Assembly: GCA_001310455.1 (NCBI GenBank)
Contig: BAXG01000041.1
Span: forward strand, 1-48,628
Reading direction: 5' to 3'
DNA: 48,628 nucleotides
Origin: Photobacterium sp. JCM 19050
GTDB taxonomy: Bacteria > Pseudomonadota > Gammaproteobacteria > Enterobacterales > Vibrionaceae
Each line of letters begins with the position of its first letter. The stretch's first letter is position 1. The translations under genes and the position numbers were made by a program. The notes beneath the pieces were generated by a model that was not told the DNA's origin, made no database searches, and saw only the letters and a list, made by a program, of their open reading frames with translations. Shown in pieces: positions 46,304 to 48,628 of this stretch.

Positions 46304-46582
46304 ATGGAACAATACCCTCTCATGATAATAAGCCCAAACACCATAGAGAGGGCAAATAGGAATAGATCGCTCATGATCCGCGCTTACGCGAAATTTTCAA
46401 AAAGCTCCCCAACTGTGCATATCCTTATACTCGTTCTGCTGTCAGTCGCATTTGTTTCCAGCATCTACCAGTTACTGGCTAACAACGCTGTTTGGTTCGC
46501 GATTCCTTTGATCGGATCCCTTCCCCTAATTTGGTTTTTCGGAAAAGCCTCGGATTACCGGAGAAAGTTTTTGCATGACTAA
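46304..46582 (+). CDS. Small membrane protein, unknown
   Basis: Up to 92 residues; the start is uncertain. A later Met (MIRAYAKFSKSSPTVHILIL) may be used, giving about 69 residues. Two hydrophobic segments (ILILVLLSVAFVSSIYQLL and WFAIPLIGSLPLIWFF) end in a basic tail. The ribosome-binding site is weak. A heptad array begins just after the stop. No family was recognised. Confidence 0.5.
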   Translation: MEQYPLMIISPNTIERANRNRSLMIRAYAKFSKSSPTVHILILVLLSVAFVSSIYQLLANNAVWFAIPLIGSLPLIWFFGKASDYRRKFLHD

Positions 46583-46585
46583 GAC

Positions 46586-46628
46586 AGTGGTGAGTGGTGA
46601 GTGGTGAGTGGTGAGTGGTGAGTGGTGA
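46586..46628. repeat. Heptanucleotide array TGAGTGG (about 6 copies)
   Basis: AGTGG followed by five TGAGTGG units and a partial one, starting four bases after the stop of the small membrane protein. Confidence 0.94.
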
Positions 46629-46766
46629 AATCTATCCCCGAACTTCAGTTTTATCAATAGTATGCCTTATCACTATATCCAGCTGTTAAAACCAAATTCA
46701 CATTGAGGAAGTGACGACAGACGTTTGACTCGCCTCTCGCCACTCTTAGTGTCTTTTCTCAAAGTC

Positions 46767-47366
46767 CTAATGCGTAAACGTTGGTCCGATACCTACATTC
46801 CATAGGATGACCGAAGCTGCAATGATGGCGACAAGCAGTACGAGCCCGCACGTTACTACTGAACTGGCGTAGATAAATCCCCTCTCTTCTTCGATGTGCA
46901 TTAGGATGGGGACGCCGGTGTACAGCAGGTAGACTGAGTAAGCGACAGCCACCAAGCCCACGAGCATGACAAACCACGGAACCGGGAACAAAGCGGCAAC
47001 ACCGGCCATGAATAGTGGTGTCGCTGTGTATGATGCCAGTTCCAAACATTGGGTATAGGTAGGGTCAGATCCAAACGTTTTACTCATCCATTGCGTCAGG
47101 TATGCGAGTGCGCAAACACCAACGATCATCGCAAGGTACATACCGGAGGCCATAAACAGTGCACTGTTTCCTGTTATAAAGATCGGATCCCCCGCACCAA
47201 TCTGCCACCCGATATTGACGCTACTGTAGTAAGCACAAATTGGTGGAATCAGCGCAAGCAACAGAGCATGCCCCATACTGTTAGGCAAGCCTTCGTGTCT
47301 GATATCAATTTGCTTCCATTCTTGTTTTGGGTGGGTGTATAGCCCTACTAGGTGACCTAAAATCAT
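46767..47366 (-). CDS. YIP1-family inner-membrane protein
   Basis: The start at 47366 (GGGGGA upstream) gives MILGHLVGLYTHPKQEWKQI, about 199 residues; upstream in-frame codons lack support. Five hydrophobic helices, with the family pattern ALLLALIPPICAYYSSVNIG, LAYLTQWMSKTFGSDPTYTQ and YTGVPILMHIEEERGFIYAS. Bacterial YIP1 proteins have no settled function. It stands alone on the minus strand. Confidence 0.85.
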   Translation of the reverse strand: MILGHLVGLYTHPKQEWKQIDIRHEGLPNSMGHALLLALIPPICAYYSSVNIGWQIGAGDPIFITGNSALFMASGMYLAMIVGVCALAYLTQWMSKTFGSDPTYTQCLELASYTATPLFMAGVAALFPVPWFVMLVGLVAVAYSVYLLYTGVPILMHIEEERGFIYASSVVTCGLVLLVAIIAASVILWNVGIGPTFTH

Positions 47367-47855
47367 AGCATTCCCCCTGTATGTGCATCTCGGAGCGCAA
47401 ACATTAAGTCTTTGCCGCATGGCCGAGGTGCATTTATGTCGAACAGTTTTACGTCATCCAACAAATAACATTCTATTAACACTTAGCTTGCTATCGCGTA
47501 ATCAGCAAGTAGTCACAATGACTCTTACGGAATGCAATGACAAAAGGACCGATTAAAGAGAGAAAAAATCCCTACAAATAGGGCGGTCTATCGAGTTACA
47601 ACTATGAATTAACCAAAAAATAAACACTCTTTCGACTCACTGTCAGTGAATTACTTCTGGTGCGAAAACTATCAATAAGGCTTTTATTTCAATAGCTAAC
47701 AAACCTAATTTAATTTCACCCTTACCACTATCAATTCTGAAAATCCGTGAATTTGTGCAGCTTTTTAATTGCCACCTATACTGAATTTGAGACAAGCGAC
47801 TCATATTTGGTTTAACAGCCAGCTTTTCCTCAGATGTTAGTAGAAGGATGTCCGT
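47367..47855. other. Intergenic stretch, no gene seen
   Basis: About 490 nt between divergent genes. One nested inverted repeat (CCCTA CAAA TAGGG, followed by CGGTC pairing with an upstream GACCG) lies at about 47545-47592. No coding frame is convincing. It probably holds promoters for the YIP1 and protease genes. Confidence 0.5.
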
Positions 47856-48503
47856 ATGCTGATCAAAGCCCAAATTCAGAAATTACGCCTCTTTTCAGTC
47901 ATAGCTTCAACACTGCTCCTCAGCGCTTGCGCAATGTCAAATGGCAAAACTTACGTAGCAGAAAACCCTCCTTCTATTGATTTCGAATTTATGGGCATAC
48001 CGCTCCTCTACATGGGAATGGGATCGAGTGTGCCCATTACTGAGAATCTCAGCCTTACTGCTGCGCATGTAGCAAAGTCAAACTACGACAAAGTTGTGAG
48101 CTATCATCCTGAATGCGACATTGCTTTGATTGAATCGGACAACTCCGGAAAGGCTTTACCGAACCTTGGTCTTGTGTATCCCGGTCAAAAAGTCCGGATG
48201 TACGGCATGGACGGCAACAACCAGATCCTGGTCGGAACCGGCGTCTACCATATGGACCTCAATTTTGTTAACAACAAATATTTTAAACAATGCCCTGGAA
48301 GCGTTGCCGACGCCCCCATCCGACAGGGCATGAGCGGTGGTGGTGCTTACAACGAAAACGGTGAACTTGTAGGGATAATAGCTGCCATGGCAGGAAAAGA
48401 CACAAAACTGCTAAACGGAGAGCCCCTTGAGCTCGAACGCCTCAGCGTATTTGTCTCTATCAACTACGTGAGGCCTTGGTTGGAGCAATTTTTAGGGGAA
48501 TAG
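47856..48503 (+). CDS. Trypsin-like serine protease lipoprotein
   Basis: 215 residues, AGAAGGA ahead of the ATG. Signal peptide with lipobox LLLSACAMSNG. A chymotrypsin-fold triad is visible: His in NLSLTAAHVAKSNY, Asp in PECDIALIESD and Ser in IRQGMSGGGAYNENGELVGI. The domain is short, without PDZ repeats, so it is not a DegP type. Probably anchored in the envelope. The substrate is unknown. A heptad array starts 8 nt after its stop. Confidence 0.82.
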   Translation: MLIKAQIQKLRLFSVIASTLLLSACAMSNGKTYVAENPPSIDFEFMGIPLLYMGMGSSVPITENLSLTAAHVAKSNYDKVVSYHPECDIALIESDNSGKALPNLGLVYPGQKVRMYGMDGNNQILVGTGVYHMDLNFVNNKYFKQCPGSVADAPIRQGMSGGGAYNENGELVGIIAAMAGKDTKLLNGEPLELERLSVFVSINYVRPWLEQFLGE

Positions 48504-48510
48504 AGGTTAG

Positions 48511-48628
48511 GTTCTGGGTTCTGGGTTCTGGGTTCTGGGTTTTGGGTTCTGGGTTCTGGGTTCTGGGTTACTGGTTCTGGGTTCTGGGTTCTGGTTCTGG
48601 TTCCTGGTTACTGGTTCTGGTTCCTGGT
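48511..48628. repeat. Heptanucleotide array GTTCTGG, running off the right edge
   Basis: Tandem GTTCTGG units (one GTTTTGG variant), becoming irregular toward the edge with GGTTACTGG, GGTTCCTGG and six-base steps. At least 15 units are visible. The degenerate end suggests repeated slippage or conversion, or sequencing error in the repeat. Confidence 0.93.

Overview
The window looks like a chromosomal segment of a marine gammaproteobacterium, most likely Vibrionaceae. The evidence is the housekeeping block truA-accD-folC-dedD-cvpA-purF, Vibrio-like TruA and AccD sequences, and a wza-wzb-wzc/yjbEFGH polysaccharide locus. I favour an Enterovibrio, Grimontia or Photobacterium relative over classical Vibrio, but weakly. 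Core regions look mid-GC. The stretch from about 22.6 to 37 kb is clearly AT-rich, as is usual for acquired sugar-polymer clusters. About twenty single-base frameshifts interrupt otherwise well-conserved genes, including accD, folC and truA. I read most of them as sequence or assembly errors and annotate those genes as single units.

Layout. (1) 1-6.5 kb: a divided minus-strand housekeeping block. At the far left, a JUMPstart/ops element and the first nine codons of another gene show that an RfaH-type operon runs off the left edge. (2) 6.5-8 kb: a heptanucleotide array, a possible small lipoprotein and a WecA/MraY-family sugar-phosphate transferase. (3) 8.4-11.2 kb: a three-gene minus-strand module (alpha/beta hydrolase, exported protein, DUF1353 protein). 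(4) 11.8-20.4 kb: a plus-strand mobile island. It carries a DUF3596-type integrase, two DNA-binding-like proteins, a tyrosine-recombinase-fold protein without a visible nucleophile, a large tyrosine recombinase, and a final gene whose sequence pattern resembles a DNA polymerase sliding clamp. It ends in a perfect 32-bp palindrome. (5) 20.5-22.6 kb: a second WecA-like gene and galU. (6) 23.3-34.3 kb: the AT-rich polymer-specific genes (pyruvyltransferase, nitroreductase-like protein, Wzx, Wzy, four glycosyltransferases), broken up by IS630, IS5 and IS3 elements. (7) 37-41.6 kb: wzc, wzb, a four-helix-bundle protein and wza, downstream of a second JUMPstart/ops site. (8) 42.1-46.1 kb: the divergent yjbEFGH operon. 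(9) 46.3-48.6 kb: a small membrane protein, a YIP1-family protein, a trypsin-like lipoprotein and a final heptad array.

How the genes fit together. The WecA-like enzymes would load the first sugar phosphate onto undecaprenyl phosphate. The glycosyltransferases extend the unit, and the pyruvyltransferase probably decorates it. Wzx flips it and Wzy polymerises it. Wzc/Wzb phosphorylation cycling and the Wza outer-membrane pore export it, and YjbEFGH act as accessory envelope proteins. The ops element about 160 nt upstream of wza predicts that this long minus-strand operon depends on an RfaH-type antiterminator. At least eight tandem arrays with different units but the same 7-bp period lie between genes, several of them inside the export operon.
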